Origin: Paenibacillus urinalis
GTDB lineage: Bacteria; Bacillota; Bacilli; Paenibacillales; Paenibacillaceae
Reading direction: 5' to 3'
Assembly: GCF_028747985.1 (NCBI RefSeq)
Contig: NZ_CP118108.1
Location: 2,423,501 to 2,487,500, forward strand
Length of the DNA: 64,000 nt
The notes beneath the pieces were generated by a model. It saw only the letters and a list, made by a program, of their open reading frames with translations, was not told the DNA's origin and did not search any database. Each line of letters starts with the position of its first letter. Positions within the stretch are counted from its first letter, which is position 1. This document shows, piece by piece, positions 54,562 to 63,941 of this stretch. The translations under genes were made by a program, and so were the position numbers.

Positions 54562-56762
54562 GCATGAACCGGACACCCAATCCTTTTACGCGTCTGGCTC
54601 CCTTCATTCAAGAATTTATATACAAGAAGCGGTGGGAGACGCTTCGTGAAGCACAAGTGGAAGCGTGCCGTGTCATCTTTGACACACCGAATCATTTGCT
54701 GATTGCTTCGGGTACTGCTTCGGGGAAGACTGAAGCCGCTTTTTTTCCCGCACTAACAGAGCTGTATAATCATCCTCCAGAATCCGTAGGGATACTCTAC
54801 ATCGGACCGTTAAAGGCGCTGATCAACGATCAGTTCGAGCGCGTAAGCGATCTGCTGAAGGAAGGTAATGTACCAGTATGGCATTGGCATGGGGATGTTT
54901 CGCAAGCAGAGAAGACCAAGCTGATGCAGAAGCCTTCGGGAGTCCTCCAAATTACGCCGGAATCATTAGAAGGATTGCTTATGAATCGGCCCAATGCAAT
55001 TCCAGCCCTGTTTCATGATTTAAGATACATTATCATCGATGAGGTTCATGCCTTTATGGGAGCCGATCGCGGTATACAGGTTCTGAGTCAGATGACAAGG
55101 ATAGAGCGGATGGCTTCCTGTTCGCCACGTCGGATCGGCTTGTCGGCAACCTTAAGCGATTATGAATCGGCTGCAGGATGGCTTGGTGCAGGAACAGCCA
55201 TATCCACTGAAGTGATTTCCCCACAAGGAGGGAGGAAGCTGAGGCTGTCTGTTGAGCATTTCTCCCTGCCGGATGCCCGGGATGAGAAGCAGGCAGAGCA
55301 GTTAGAGCTGGCCAAGCAGGCCTATCATCAATTCATATATGACGTAACTCATCTGAAGAAGGCGCTCGTGTTCACTAACAGCAGATCAGATGCGGAACTT
55401 ACTACACTTGAGCTACGACGGATCGCGGCAAAAAGGGAGCAGCGTGATGTTTTCCACGTCCATCATGGCAGTATTTCCGCCATGCTGCGAGAAGAGACCG
55501 AAGCTGCACTGAAGACAGGGCAAGGACCCGCGGTGGCTGCCGCGACCGTTACACTAGAACTTGGCATTGATCTTGGTGAGTTAGAGCGAGTGATCCAGCT
55601 CGGCGCACCCTACAGCAGCTCCAGCTTCGTTCAGCGTCTGGGCCGCTCAGGCCGTAGAGAGGATCAGGCGTCAGAGATGATGTTCCTCATTCCTGAGGAA
55701 GAAGATGAAGAAGCACAGCTTCCTGCTCGGATGCCGTGGACACTGCTGCGTGCTATAGCTGTGATCGAGTTGTATCTGCGGGACAAGTGGGTAGAGCCGG
55801 TGGACGTACGGAAGAAGCCTGTCGGTGTGTTGTATCATCAGACGATGAGTACGTTAAAAAGCATGGGGGAAGCAACCCCGGCTGAGCTCGCAAGACATGT
55901 ACTCACACTGCCTTCCTTTAGAGAATTTACTACGCATGAGTATAAGCAATTCCTGACGTATCTATTGCAGACGGATCATATTCAGCGTACAGAGGAGGGC
56001 AGCCTGATCATCGGACTGGGCGGGGAGAAGATTGTGAACAATTACCGGTTCTACGCAGTCTTCAAGGATGATGAGGAGCATGTTGTATATAATGGGTCGG
56101 AAGAAATCGGATCAATTACAACAGTACCGCCTCCTGGCTATTGTTTCTCTCTAGCAGGTAAGCTCTGGAAGGTCGAAGAGGTTGATGTCAAGCACAAAGC
56201 ACTGTATGTCAAATCAGCTAAGGGCAAGGTCGATACACTATGGCTCGGTGCAGGAGGAGATATCCACACCAAAGTCATGCAGAAGATGCGAGAGGTCTTG
56301 GCAGGCAGCACCATATACTCATATCTAGCTGCAGGCGCAGTTAATCGGCTTGAGCGAGCTCGAAGACTGGCTCGGGAGAGCGGGCTGCTAAACAGCATGA
56401 TTATACCTGCAGGAGGAGATTCGCTCTTCATTCTGCCGTGGGCGGGGAGCAAGCAGTTTCGTACCTTGGAGCGGCTGCTTAAGCATAATTTATCCCAGCG
56501 ATTGAATTTACGATCTATCGTGCCTATGGAGCCGTACTATATGGTTGTTTCCGGTAAGACAGATCCGATCACCATGGATCATGCGATCAGCGAAGAGCTA
56601 TTAAATCTTGAGGACCCCAGCCTGTTGCTGGAGGCGGAGGAAGCGCCATACTTAGGAAAATATGATGAATTCGTATTTCCTCAGCTTGTGCGAAGCGCCT
56701 TTAGTGTAGATGGGCTTGATGTTGTGGGTCTTGCACAGACGTTAGGATTAAAGAGCAAATAG
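54558..56762 (+). CDS. Lhr-like DEAD/DEVH superfamily-2 helicase (Shango SngC-like)
   Basis: This 734-residue helicase has motif I SGTASGKTEAAFFPAL (near 52-67), the DEVH box in IIIDEVHAFMG (near 157-167), motif III GLSATLSD, HHGSISAMLREE in the second domain and motif VI QRLGRSGRRED (near 365). The extended C-terminal part (about 400-734) is of the Lhr/BrxHI type. In this gene context it would unwind or translocate on invading or damaged DNA under control of the ATPase and TerB protein. A perfect ATGA overlap couples it to the ATPase. The operon ends at a hairpin 54 nt downstream. Confidence 0.9.
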   Translation: MSMNRTPNPFTRLAPFIQEFIYKKRWETLREAQVEACRVIFDTPNHLLIASGTASGKTEAAFFPALTELYNHPPESVGILYIGPLKALINDQFERVSDLLKEGNVPVWHWHGDVSQAEKTKLMQKPSGVLQITPESLEGLLMNRPNAIPALFHDLRYIIIDEVHAFMGADRGIQVLSQMTRIERMASCSPRRIGLSATLSDYESAAGWLGAGTAISTEVISPQGGRKLRLSVEHFSLPDARDEKQAEQLELAKQAYHQFIYDVTHLKKALVFTNSRSDAELTTLELRRIAAKREQRDVFHVHHGSISAMLREETEAALKTGQGPAVAAATVTLELGIDLGELERVIQLGAPYSSSSFVQRLGRSGRREDQASEMMFLIPEEEDEEAQLPARMPWTLLRAIAVIELYLRDKWVEPVDVRKKPVGVLYHQTMSTLKSMGEATPAELARHVLTLPSFREFTTHEYKQFLTYLLQTDHIQRTEEGSLIIGLGGEKIVNNYRFYAVFKDDEEHVVYNGSEEIGSITTVPPPGYCFSLAGKLWKVEEVDVKHKALYVKSAKGKVDTLWLGAGGDIHTKVMQKMREVLAGSTIYSYLAAGAVNRLERARRLARESGLLNSMIIPAGGDSLFILPWAGSKQFRTLERLLKHNLSQRLNLRSIVPMEPYYMVVSGKTDPITMDHAISEELLNLEDPSLLLEAEEAPYLGKYDEFVFPQLVRSAFSVDGLDVVGLAQTLGLKSK

Positions 56763-56815
56763 AGGATCAATATAAATAGTAAGAACAGGTTTGGAAAAGT
56801 GATATGTAATTTTTA

Positions 56816-56849
56816 GACAGTGTGATCATATGAAGGTCACACTGTTTTA
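56816..56849 (+). terminator. Intrinsic terminator after the helicase gene
   Basis: ACAGTGTGA and TCACACTGT form a 9-bp stem with an 11-nt loop and TTTT. The next 300 nt, to the UPF0303 gene, are AT-rich and show no other feature I can support. Confidence 0.75.
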
Positions 56850-57155
56850 CGTTGAACTGAGTGACGGGTGTAGCTGTTGACCAGATTGCTGAAGCAGTAA
56901 TAGAAGGTTACAAAATGGTATTTATCTTCCACAGCTAATCAAAAACAACATTTAATACGTAACTAATAAGGAACAACCATTATTTTCGTAATAAATATTA
57001 TGTAAACTAATCTGTTTTATAAATGATGATAGAAATTTCATTCTAATAGTATGATCCTGCAATAAAAATTTTCTCTGCGACAAAAGCAGCTCTTCGTGAT
57101 ACGATTTTCTTAGATATTACAATACATACTTAACTAATCATGAGGAGTGAAGAGG

Positions 57156-57626
57156 ATGCTGGAAATTAGTGAACGAATTAAACAGATGGAGCTTGAGGAA
57201 GAGGAGCTGCGTTTTCCTTCATTTACGAACGAAACTGCATTGAATTTGGGTCTGGCGATCATTGAAGAAGCCAAGAGAACGAATAAGAACATCACTGTAG
57301 AAATATATCGCTCCGGCCAGCGGCTGTTCAGTCATGCGATGGAGGGGACATCGGCTGATAACGAGCATTGGATTCGTCGCAAAAATAACGTCGTTCAGCA
57401 TTTTGGCATGAGCTCCTGGCACGTGGCTCTGCAATTGCGTGAAGAAGACAAGAATCTTGAGAATGACTATGGACTTGCATTTGCTGATTATGTGGCTGCA
57501 GGCGGTGGTTTTCCCCTCATCATTAATGAATTAGGACAAGTTGGTACAATCACCGTCTCCGGCCTGCCTGATCAAGAGGATCATGATTTGCTGATTAGTG
57601 CACTTAGAAGATTTTTAGCATTATAG
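57156..57626 (+). CDS. UPF0303-family (heme-degrading domain) protein
   Basis: This 156-residue cytoplasmic protein begins at ATG 57156 with GAGGAG upstream; a GTG at 57147 is in frame but within the binding site. The family is recognised by NETALNLGLAIIEEA, ITVEIYRSGQRLFSHAM, WIRRKNNVVQHFGMSSWHV and FADYVAAGGGFPLII. UPF0303 proteins are annotated as heme-degrading-domain proteins by fold similarity to HbpS/GlcG; a direct heme role here is not established. Confidence 0.85.
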   Translation: MLEISERIKQMELEEEELRFPSFTNETALNLGLAIIEEAKRTNKNITVEIYRSGQRLFSHAMEGTSADNEHWIRRKNNVVQHFGMSSWHVALQLREEDKNLENDYGLAFADYVAAGGGFPLIINELGQVGTITVSGLPDQEDHDLLISALRRFLAL

Positions 57627-57634
57627 GACTACAA

Positions 57635-57686
57635 AAGTGAAAGCTTCGGAAAGATCAAACTCTTTCGAACTTTCACTTTTTTTTGT
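57635..57686 (+). terminator. Intrinsic terminator after UPF0303 gene
   Basis: AGTGAAAG and CTTTCACT are the outer arms, and TTCG-GAAAG / CTTTC-GAA extend the stem inward; a T8 tract follows. Confidence 0.8.
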
Positions 57687-57837
57687 TGTTATAGGTGTTA
57701 AGAGAGCCGTGATGTCATATGACTGAATTCTTTATATAGAGCAATTTTTGGCCAAATTTGAATGCTCTATGTCCAATTTCTCAGCTCCTCGTATGATAAA
57801 ATCCAATTAATTATCCATTAAGAAAAGGGGAGTCTGA

Positions 57838-59343
57838 ATGAATATGAAGTTGATGAAGCTCGCGGCACTGACCCTATGCGGCTCACTGTTGTTAACCGCT
57901 TGCGGTGAAGCAAATTCCGCTGAAGAGCCGCCTAGTAATGAAAACGGTATGGCCAATATCAGCTGGATGAATATTTTGCATGCACCGTCGCCACCGACCG
58001 ATACCGTGCTAAGCAAAATTGAGGAAGTAACACAAACAAACATTGATTTTGCTTGGGTGCCCGATTCCTCGAAAGAAGAGCGAATCAATACCTCGCTTGC
58101 TTCTGACTCATTGGCCGACATTGTATCACTTACGATGCTGGAGAATTCATCCGTTCGCAATGCTTTGAAGGCAGGCGTTTTTTGGGAAGTGAGTTCCTAT
58201 TTGGATGAATTCCCGAATTTGGCGGCGATCTCACAGGACATGAGAAATTCAGCGTCTATTGAAGGTAAGCTATACGGTATTCCGATGCAAAAGGATGTAG
58301 CGAGAAACGGTGTGATCATACGCAAGGATTGGCTCGATACATTAGGGCTGTCTGTACCACAGACGACAGATGAGCTGATGGAAGTGGCAAAAGCATTTAC
58401 CGAACAAGACCCCGATGGCAATGGTGTGAAGGATACGACCGGTTTTATCGATCGAAGTGATCTCGTATTCGGGGCATTTAAGACGCTCGGATCTTATTTT
58501 GGAACACCTAGCAGCTGGGCTGTCAGCGATGATGGCAAGGTGACTCCCGAGTTCGAAACAGAAGGTTATGTGAAAACGATGGATTTTATGAAGCAGCTTT
58601 ATGAAGGCGGTTACATTAATCAAAGCTTTGCGGTTACAGCCAAATCGGATCAGCAGCAAGGTTTCTCACAAGGTAAGGCAGGCATATATGTGGGAGCCCT
58701 ATTCGACAGTAAAAACCTGCTTAACTCTGCCAAAGGAGTTCAGGATAATATGGAGCTTGTCATGGTTAACGATATCACATCTACAGGGAATAAAAGTGAT
58801 CGCGCCATCTGGTCTACGAGTAATGGGGTAGGAGGACTCCTAGCTTTTCCTAAATCGGAAGTAAAGGATGAACAGGAGCTGAAGCGAATTCTTCAATTTG
58901 TAAACGATGTAATGTCTGAAGAAGTGTACACGCTAATGACTTATGGTATTGAAGGTATACATTATTCAATGAATGAAGATAAATCGGTAACCATTATTAA
59001 TCAAAAATTGTGGGAACAGGAGGTTCAGCCGTTTGCCTCCTCCAGACCGAAGGAGCCCGGCTATGAAGTCCACGATAATGATCCGCTGAAAACGGAAGCA
59101 GGAAGGCTCATTCAAGATAACGCCACCTTTGCTGTACTCAACCCTCTATACTCGCTGGAGTCTGATACGTATTCCTCACAAGGGTCTGAGCTGCAAAAAA
59201 TCATTACGGACGCGACCTATAAATATATTCTTGGAGATATCAATTTGGATGAATTTAAGCAGCAGGTTCAAAGATGGAGAAAGAGTGGAGGAGATCAGAT
59301 CATCTCAGAATATGAAGCAGCTTATAAAGCGGTAAACAGCTAA
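57838..59343 (+). CDS. Extracellular solute-binding lipoprotein, family 1 (sugar type), orphan
   Basis: This 501-residue binding protein of the SBP_bac_1 family has a lipoprotein signal with lipobox LLTAC (Cys near residue 22). The mature part includes RNGVIIRKDWLDTLGLSVPQ, TTDELMEVAKAFTEQDPDGNG and DTTGFIDRSD, typical of Paenibacillus sugar-binding lipoproteins that partner with LplB/YtcP-type permeases. No permease or ATPase is adjacent, so it works with components encoded elsewhere or serves as a surface receptor. AAGGGGAG precedes the ATG. A pectinesterase gene and an AraC regulator follow, suggesting pectin-derived oligosaccharides as ligand. Confidence 0.87.
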   Translation: MNMKLMKLAALTLCGSLLLTACGEANSAEEPPSNENGMANISWMNILHAPSPPTDTVLSKIEEVTQTNIDFAWVPDSSKEERINTSLASDSLADIVSLTMLENSSVRNALKAGVFWEVSSYLDEFPNLAAISQDMRNSASIEGKLYGIPMQKDVARNGVIIRKDWLDTLGLSVPQTTDELMEVAKAFTEQDPDGNGVKDTTGFIDRSDLVFGAFKTLGSYFGTPSSWAVSDDGKVTPEFETEGYVKTMDFMKQLYEGGYINQSFAVTAKSDQQQGFSQGKAGIYVGALFDSKNLLNSAKGVQDNMELVMVNDITSTGNKSDRAIWSTSNGVGGLLAFPKSEVKDEQELKRILQFVNDVMSEEVYTLMTYGIEGIHYSMNEDKSVTIINQKLWEQEVQPFASSRPKEPGYEVHDNDPLKTEAGRLIQDNATFAVLNPLYSLESDTYSSQGSELQKIITDATYKYILGDINLDEFKQQVQRWRKSGGDQIISEYEAAYKAVNS

Positions 59344-59368
59344 GAAAAGTGAATATCAGGCTCAATCG

Positions 59369-59416
59369 TCGGGTGCCCGAGCAGTGCGAAGTTTTTCTTA
59401 CTGCTCGGGCACCCGA
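59369..59416. other. Perfect 17-bp inverted repeat without T-tract
   Basis: TCGGGTGCCCGAGCAGT (59369-59385) and its exact complement (59400-59416) flank a T-rich 14-nt loop. Neither strand shows a T run directly after the stem, so it is not a regular intrinsic terminator. Each arm itself contains the palindrome TCGGGTGCCCGA. It lies 26 nt after the binding-protein stop and could stabilise the 3' end of its transcript or act as a processing or Rho-type site. Confidence 0.7.
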
Positions 59417-59543
59417 GCTAATCTCATAATATGACAGCGCATTCATAAAAGAATCCATTTTCACTTGAAAGGGGTGATTGTATTGGACGAGTAAAGAAAT
59501 GAACTAGGCAGAAGACGAAATTATAACTTAAAGGAGGAAGTTT

Positions 59544-62500
59544 ATGAAAAAAATAGTGTCAGTATTACTCGCTGCATCTATGCTCATGATGACTTCATTA
59601 ACGGGCATGACATTTGCGGAAACAGCACCTGCTGTGCAAGATGAACGACTGCCGGCAGTCAGCAGAGATTACACGACGGTAGAGAATAGCAGTGGCACAA
59701 GCTTTAATTCTAGTGAAGAAAGCGCAACACCAGAGGGAGAACAGGGAACGGTCTATTATGTTAATGAGGATTTTGAGGACACGGCTGTCGATACAACTCC
59801 AACTGGATACACATTTATGCCGAATCCGCAGGACACGGATCATATAGTAGTGGTTAAGGACATCCCTTCCGATACCACTGGTAATGGATCAGACAAAGCC
59901 CTCTTACTATACGATAATGCGGTCGGAAGTACCGAGTTTTTACGCAAATTTGCACCGCAGAAGGGTAAGTTTATTCTGGAAGTCGATATGACCTCTCCAG
60001 GCTGGCCAGGTACCGCAACCGTTCTCAATCTTCAGGACGAGACAGGAAGCAAAACGGCCTTGTCCATCCAATTACGCAAACCAACAGCGCCTGTTGCAGA
60101 GCCAGATTACACATTGGTTTACAAAAGAAATGGAGCAGATTACAAACTCGCCGATCCTTTAGTTAATAATCAATGGTACAACCTGAGATTAGTGACGAAC
60201 GTAGCAGCGAAGACTGCAGATATTTATCTAGATAATCAGCTAGTGGCAGATGATGCGCCACTTGAAGCAGATCTGACAGCTTCAGGAATAGGCCGGATCT
60301 CTACCAAAACGCCAGGAACGGGTAAAGGAACGATCTACTATGACAATCTTAAAGTATATGTAGAGCCGGTAGAGAGTCCGAAGGGACTCACTGCAGTACC
60401 CGGCAACGAAAAAGCCCAGCTCCAATGGACGGCTGCTGAAGGCGCTTCTACTTATACTGTCAAGAGGAGCATGACAGAAGGCGGTCCTTATGAAACTGTT
60501 GCGAGTGGAATTACTGATGTTTCCTATATTGATGAGGACTTGGTGAATGATACAACTTATTATTACGTCGTGACTGCAGTGGGATCAACGGGAAAGAGTG
60601 GCTCTTCGAATGAAGTGACAGTAACTCCTTCCTCGGCAGCCATCAGACCCGATCCACCCGCGGGAATTATGATCTCCGCTCGAAGCGCGCAAGCTGATTT
60701 AAATTGGCAGGGTGTTGAGAATGCCATCAGCTATACGATTAAGCGAAGCACGAATCCGGAAGGTCCATTTGAGACGGTTGCATCGAAGATAACCACAACC
60801 TCCTACAGAGACGGTGGATTGGATAATGGAACGACGTATTATTACGTCATTTCTGCGGTAAGCATTGGTGGAGAAGGTGACAACTCCAAAGCGGTAACAG
60901 TAACACCTACAGATCATCTATCGACCCCAACGGTTACAGCAGCACCGCTGCCTAATGGAGCAGAGCTCCATTGGGAGAGGTTAGATGGCGCGTCACTTTA
61001 TGAAGTGCGTCGTTCCGATACTTCGGAAGGTCCCTATCAATTAATTGGAACCGTATCCGAATCTACGTATCTTGATTCCGGACTCATGATCGGATTTCCG
61101 TATTATTACAGAGTCACTGCAGTGAGCGACCACTCGCGTAGTCTCGATTCAGCAGCCGTAGGCATCCGTCCATCTGCTATCGACGGCACACCTGCAGCAC
61201 CTTCTGGATTGACAACTGAACCGGCAGCCGAGAGTGTGGTACTGAATTGGGATTCCGTCTCAGAGGCAACATATTATTCTGTCAAACGGAGCAGTTCAGA
61301 GAATGGTCCATATGAGCTGATTGTAAGCGATCTAACCGAGACAAGCTACACGGACAGCGGACTCACGAATGGGGTTCCTTACTACTATATTGTTACGGCT
61401 ACAAACGCTGCGGGGGAGGGAGCTTCCTCTATTCCCTTAAAAGAGGTACCTGCACAGGTGATTGTAGTTGCTAAAGACGACGCCGGACAATATTCTAATG
61501 TGCAAGATGCCATTAATGCGGTCCCAAGCAACAGTCCGGCTCAGACGGTAATTAAAATTAAAGACGGCACGTATCGGGAGAAAATCAGTGTACCATCCGA
61601 TAAAATCAATATACGTGTAATCGGAGAAAGCAGAGAAGGCACGATACTGATCTATGGAGACTCTGCCAGCACCTTAGATGGGAATGGGAACCCGCTGGGA
61701 ACTTCCAACAGTTATAGCTTCAGGGTTCTGGCGAATGATTTCACAGCGGAGCGGTTAACTATACAAAATGATGCAGGCATTGATGCGGGCCAGGCAGTCG
61801 CGTTATATGCCAATGCAGATCGACTCGTATTCCGGGATGTCAGCTTGCGAGGACATCAGGATACGTTATACGCTAATAATGGACGTCATTATTATAAGGA
61901 CAGCTATATCGAGGGAACTGTAGATTTCATATTTGGAAATGCTTCTGCTGTATTTGAAAATAGTGACATCCATAGTCTCCGTAATGGTTATGTCACGGCG
62001 GCTTCGACTGGTGCAGGAAAGCCAGGTTATGTATTCATTAATAGCCGGATTACAGCAGATCCAGGCGTAACAGGAGTAACACTGGGAAGACCATGGCGTG
62101 CTGATGCCAATGTTATTTACGTGAACAGCTACCTTGGTGAGCATATATCTCCAGAAGGCTGGAATAACTGGGGCAATGTGAATAATGAAGCCACTGCACG
62201 TTATGGCGAGTATGCGAGTTATGGACCTGGAGCCAATCCGAAGAGCAGATATCGCTGGACTAAGCAGTTAACACTTGAAGAGGCGGCATGGTATACGCCG
62301 GCTAACATTTTGAGTGGAAGTGATGGCTGGAACCCGGTTGATTCAATTGACTTGGCTAATAGTAATCGGGAGCTGGAAGCATTGAATGTGGATGGTGTGG
62401 CTGTACCTGATTTTGATCCTCAGGTGACTGATTACCAAGTTGAGCTGGAAGCCCAAAGTGAGATCCCAATCGTTACTGCTACAGCTCAATCAGAGAAGTC

Positions 62501-62960
62501 TGTCATTTCGATCGAGCAAGCAGAGAACGTTCCTGGAAGTGCGGTTATCCATGTAACTTCTCAGGACGGAGGCGTCAAAATCTATGAGATCGAATTTGTC
62601 TTCGGCGAGGATGAATTGCCCCCTGTTCTACAGCTTGAAGTGGATAAGCCTGTCCTCAAGGCAAGAGGGCATCGAATGGAGACGATTCGAGTCACTGCTA
62701 ACGCAACCGATGAGGAATCTGGAATAGCTTCCATCACTCTCGTATCCATTACCAGCAATGAACCTGACAATGGAAAAGGCGACGGAAACACGAATAATGA
62801 TATTCAGGGAGCAGAATATGGTACTTCAGATTTTGAATTTGAATTAAGGGCAGAGCGTTCAGGCGCTGGTTCAGGGCGAGTGTATACAATAACGTATGAG
62901 GCTGCTGATGATGCCGGTAATCGAACCACTGCGAATGTAACCGTCACTGTTGAACACTGA
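59544..62960 (+). CDS. Secreted multidomain pectinesterase (CE8) with fibronectin type III repeats
   Basis: This 1138-residue exported enzyme de-esterifies pectin. Order: signal peptide (MKKIVSVLLAASMLMMTSLT), a lectin-like beta-sandwich (about 70-275), four fibronectin-III modules (about 278-640, each with WxxxxxAxxYxVKRS-type cores), the CE8 right-handed beta-helix (about 645-940), a cadherin-like domain (about 945-1025) and a terminal beta domain (1030-1138). CE8 motifs are clear: GQAVALYANADR, GHQDTLYA, GTVDFIFGNA with catalytic aspartates, and LGRPW. GGAGG precedes the ATG. It is monocistronic with a terminator. The divergent AraC gene and upstream binding protein suggest a pectin-utilisation locus. 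Confidence 0.92.
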   Translation: MKKIVSVLLAASMLMMTSLTGMTFAETAPAVQDERLPAVSRDYTTVENSSGTSFNSSEESATPEGEQGTVYYVNEDFEDTAVDTTPTGYTFMPNPQDTDHIVVVKDIPSDTTGNGSDKALLLYDNAVGSTEFLRKFAPQKGKFILEVDMTSPGWPGTATVLNLQDETGSKTALSIQLRKPTAPVAEPDYTLVYKRNGADYKLADPLVNNQWYNLRLVTNVAAKTADIYLDNQLVADDAPLEADLTASGIGRISTKTPGTGKGTIYYDNLKVYVEPVESPKGLTAVPGNEKAQLQWTAAEGASTYTVKRSMTEGGPYETVASGITDVSYIDEDLVNDTTYYYVVTAVGSTGKSGSSNEVTVTPSSAAIRPDPPAGIMISARSAQADLNWQGVENAISYTIKRSTNPEGPFETVASKITTTSYRDGGLDNGTTYYYVISAVSIGGEGDNSKAVTVTPTDHLSTPTVTAAPLPNGAELHWERLDGASLYEVRRSDTSEGPYQLIGTVSESTYLDSGLMIGFPYYYRVTAVSDHSRSLDSAAVGIRPSAIDGTPAAPSGLTTEPAAESVVLNWDSVSEATYYSVKRSSSENGPYELIVSDLTETSYTDSGLTNGVPYYYIVTATNAAGEGASSIPLKEVPAQVIVVAKDDAGQYSNVQDAINAVPSNSPAQTVIKIKDGTYREKISVPSDKINIRVIGESREGTILIYGDSASTLDGNGNPLGTSNSYSFRVLANDFTAERLTIQNDAGIDAGQAVALYANADRLVFRDVSLRGHQDTLYANNGRHYYKDSYIEGTVDFIFGNASAVFENSDIHSLRNGYVTAASTGAGKPGYVFINSRITADPGVTGVTLGRPWRADANVIYVNSYLGEHISPEGWNNWGNVNNEATARYGEYASYGPGANPKSRYRWTKQLTLEEAAWYTPANILSGSDGWNPVDSIDLANSNRELEALNVDGVAVPDFDPQVTDYQVELEAQSEIPIVTATAQSEKSVISIEQAENVPGSAVIHVTSQDGGVKIYEIEFVFGEDELPPVLQLEVDKPVLKARGHRMETIRVTANATDEESGIASITLVSITSNEPDNGKGDGNTNNDIQGAEYGTSDFEFELRAERSGAGSGRVYTITYEAADDAGNRTTANVTVTVEH

Positions 62961-62977
62961 TTACATTAATCGAAGTA

Positions 62978-63015
62978 AGGGAGTGCCTATCTTAATAGGC
63001 ACTCCTTTGCTTTTA
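62978..63015. terminator. Terminator between pectinesterase and convergent AraC gene
   Basis: GGAGTGCCTAT and ATAGGCACTCC form an 11-bp stem around CTTA, followed by TTTGCTTTT. Confidence 0.8.
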
Positions 63016-63026
63016 TTCATGCTGAT

Positions 63027-63821
63027 TCATTTCAGGTATTTTGTAACGTTATTTCTAAACTCTCTCGGCGTCATGCCGTATATGCTCTGAAATACTCGAT
63101 TGAAGGTTCGTTGACTATCAAATCCAGCATTGCTGCTAATGGTCGTAAAGGATGCGTCTGTGGTACGAATCAACGTTGAAGCGTATTCGACACGGAGAAG
63201 GGCAAGATAATTTCGGAAGTTCATTTTTATCCGTTCCGAAAAGATGCGAGAGATATAGTATTTGCTGACAGAGAATTCAGCAGCAAGGGAATCTAGTGTA
63301 ATCGGCTCGGTAAAGTGATTAGCTAAGTATTCCATAATTTTTTTAGACATGTCCTGGACAGGTATTCGCGGCCTCTCAGTGAGTTCGATTTGGCGAAGAA
63401 GATGTGACATGATGATATAAGTAAACCCCAATTTTGCAGCAAAATCCTCGCTTTTGACAATTTGATTGAGAGCATAAGCTGCATCTTGATGAATATTGGC
63501 TCTCGATATTAAAGGTGTAGCCGGTTGAAATTGAATCAGATCAGGAAAGATACCTCCAAGGATACGAGGATTAAATATAATCAGCATGGCGTCTGCGGGA
63601 TCCTGTCCAACTCTATAGTACCTGTGTACAATGTCCGGTAATATTAACGCTGCCTCGCCTTCTTGCACTTCGTATGCGCTTTCATTTATTTGTATTCGCT
63701 GTTTACCGGAGAAAACATACAGGATTTCGATATGTCCATGCAGATGAGCAGGAAACGTGAGCTGTCTCGCATTATGTTTAATAATCAAATCACCAGCACG
63801 AATTTCATAAAAAGGTATCAT
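63027..63821 (-). CDS. AraC-family transcriptional regulator (cupin sensor)
   Basis: This 264-residue regulator has an N-terminal cupin domain with sugar-sensor-like HLHGHIEILYVFSGKQ (near 26-41) and a C-terminal AraC HTH (about 165-262) with LDSLAAEFSVSKYYISRIFSE and the second helix AGFDSQRTFNRVFQSIYGMT. ATG is at 63821, preceded on the minus strand by GGAGGTCATG. It converges on the pectinesterase gene; the partial gene at 63942 may be divergent from it and be its target. Confidence 0.9.
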   Translation of the reverse strand: MIPFYEIRAGDLIIKHNARQLTFPAHLHGHIEILYVFSGKQRIQINESAYEVQEGEAALILPDIVHRYYRVGQDPADAMLIIFNPRILGGIFPDLIQFQPATPLISRANIHQDAAYALNQIVKSEDFAAKLGFTYIIMSHLLRQIELTERPRIPVQDMSKKIMEYLANHFTEPITLDSLAAEFSVSKYYISRIFSERIKMNFRNYLALLRVEYASTLIRTTDASFTTISSNAGFDSQRTFNRVFQSIYGMTPREFRNNVTKYLK

Positions 63822-63900
63822 GACATGACCTCCGATTTGCGCAGTATTAGACTGCTGGGGGTTGCATTATGTGGTATATGTCTATTTTCATATCATGTGT

Positions 63901-63928
63901 TTGAGTTTAATTCAAGTATTGATATAAT
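63901..63928 (+). promoter_or_regulatory. Candidate sigma-A promoter at window end
   Basis: TTGAGT (63901-63906), a 16-nt spacer and TATAAT (63923-63928) fit a sigma-A promoter directed out of the window, divergent from the AraC gene. Confidence 0.5.
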
Positions 63929-63941
63929 CATGATATCGGAT

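Noticed and set aside
51291..56762. BREX system
   Set aside because: BrxD- and BrxHI-like genes are present, but pglX, pglZ, brxA/B/C are absent and a TerB protein heads the operon.
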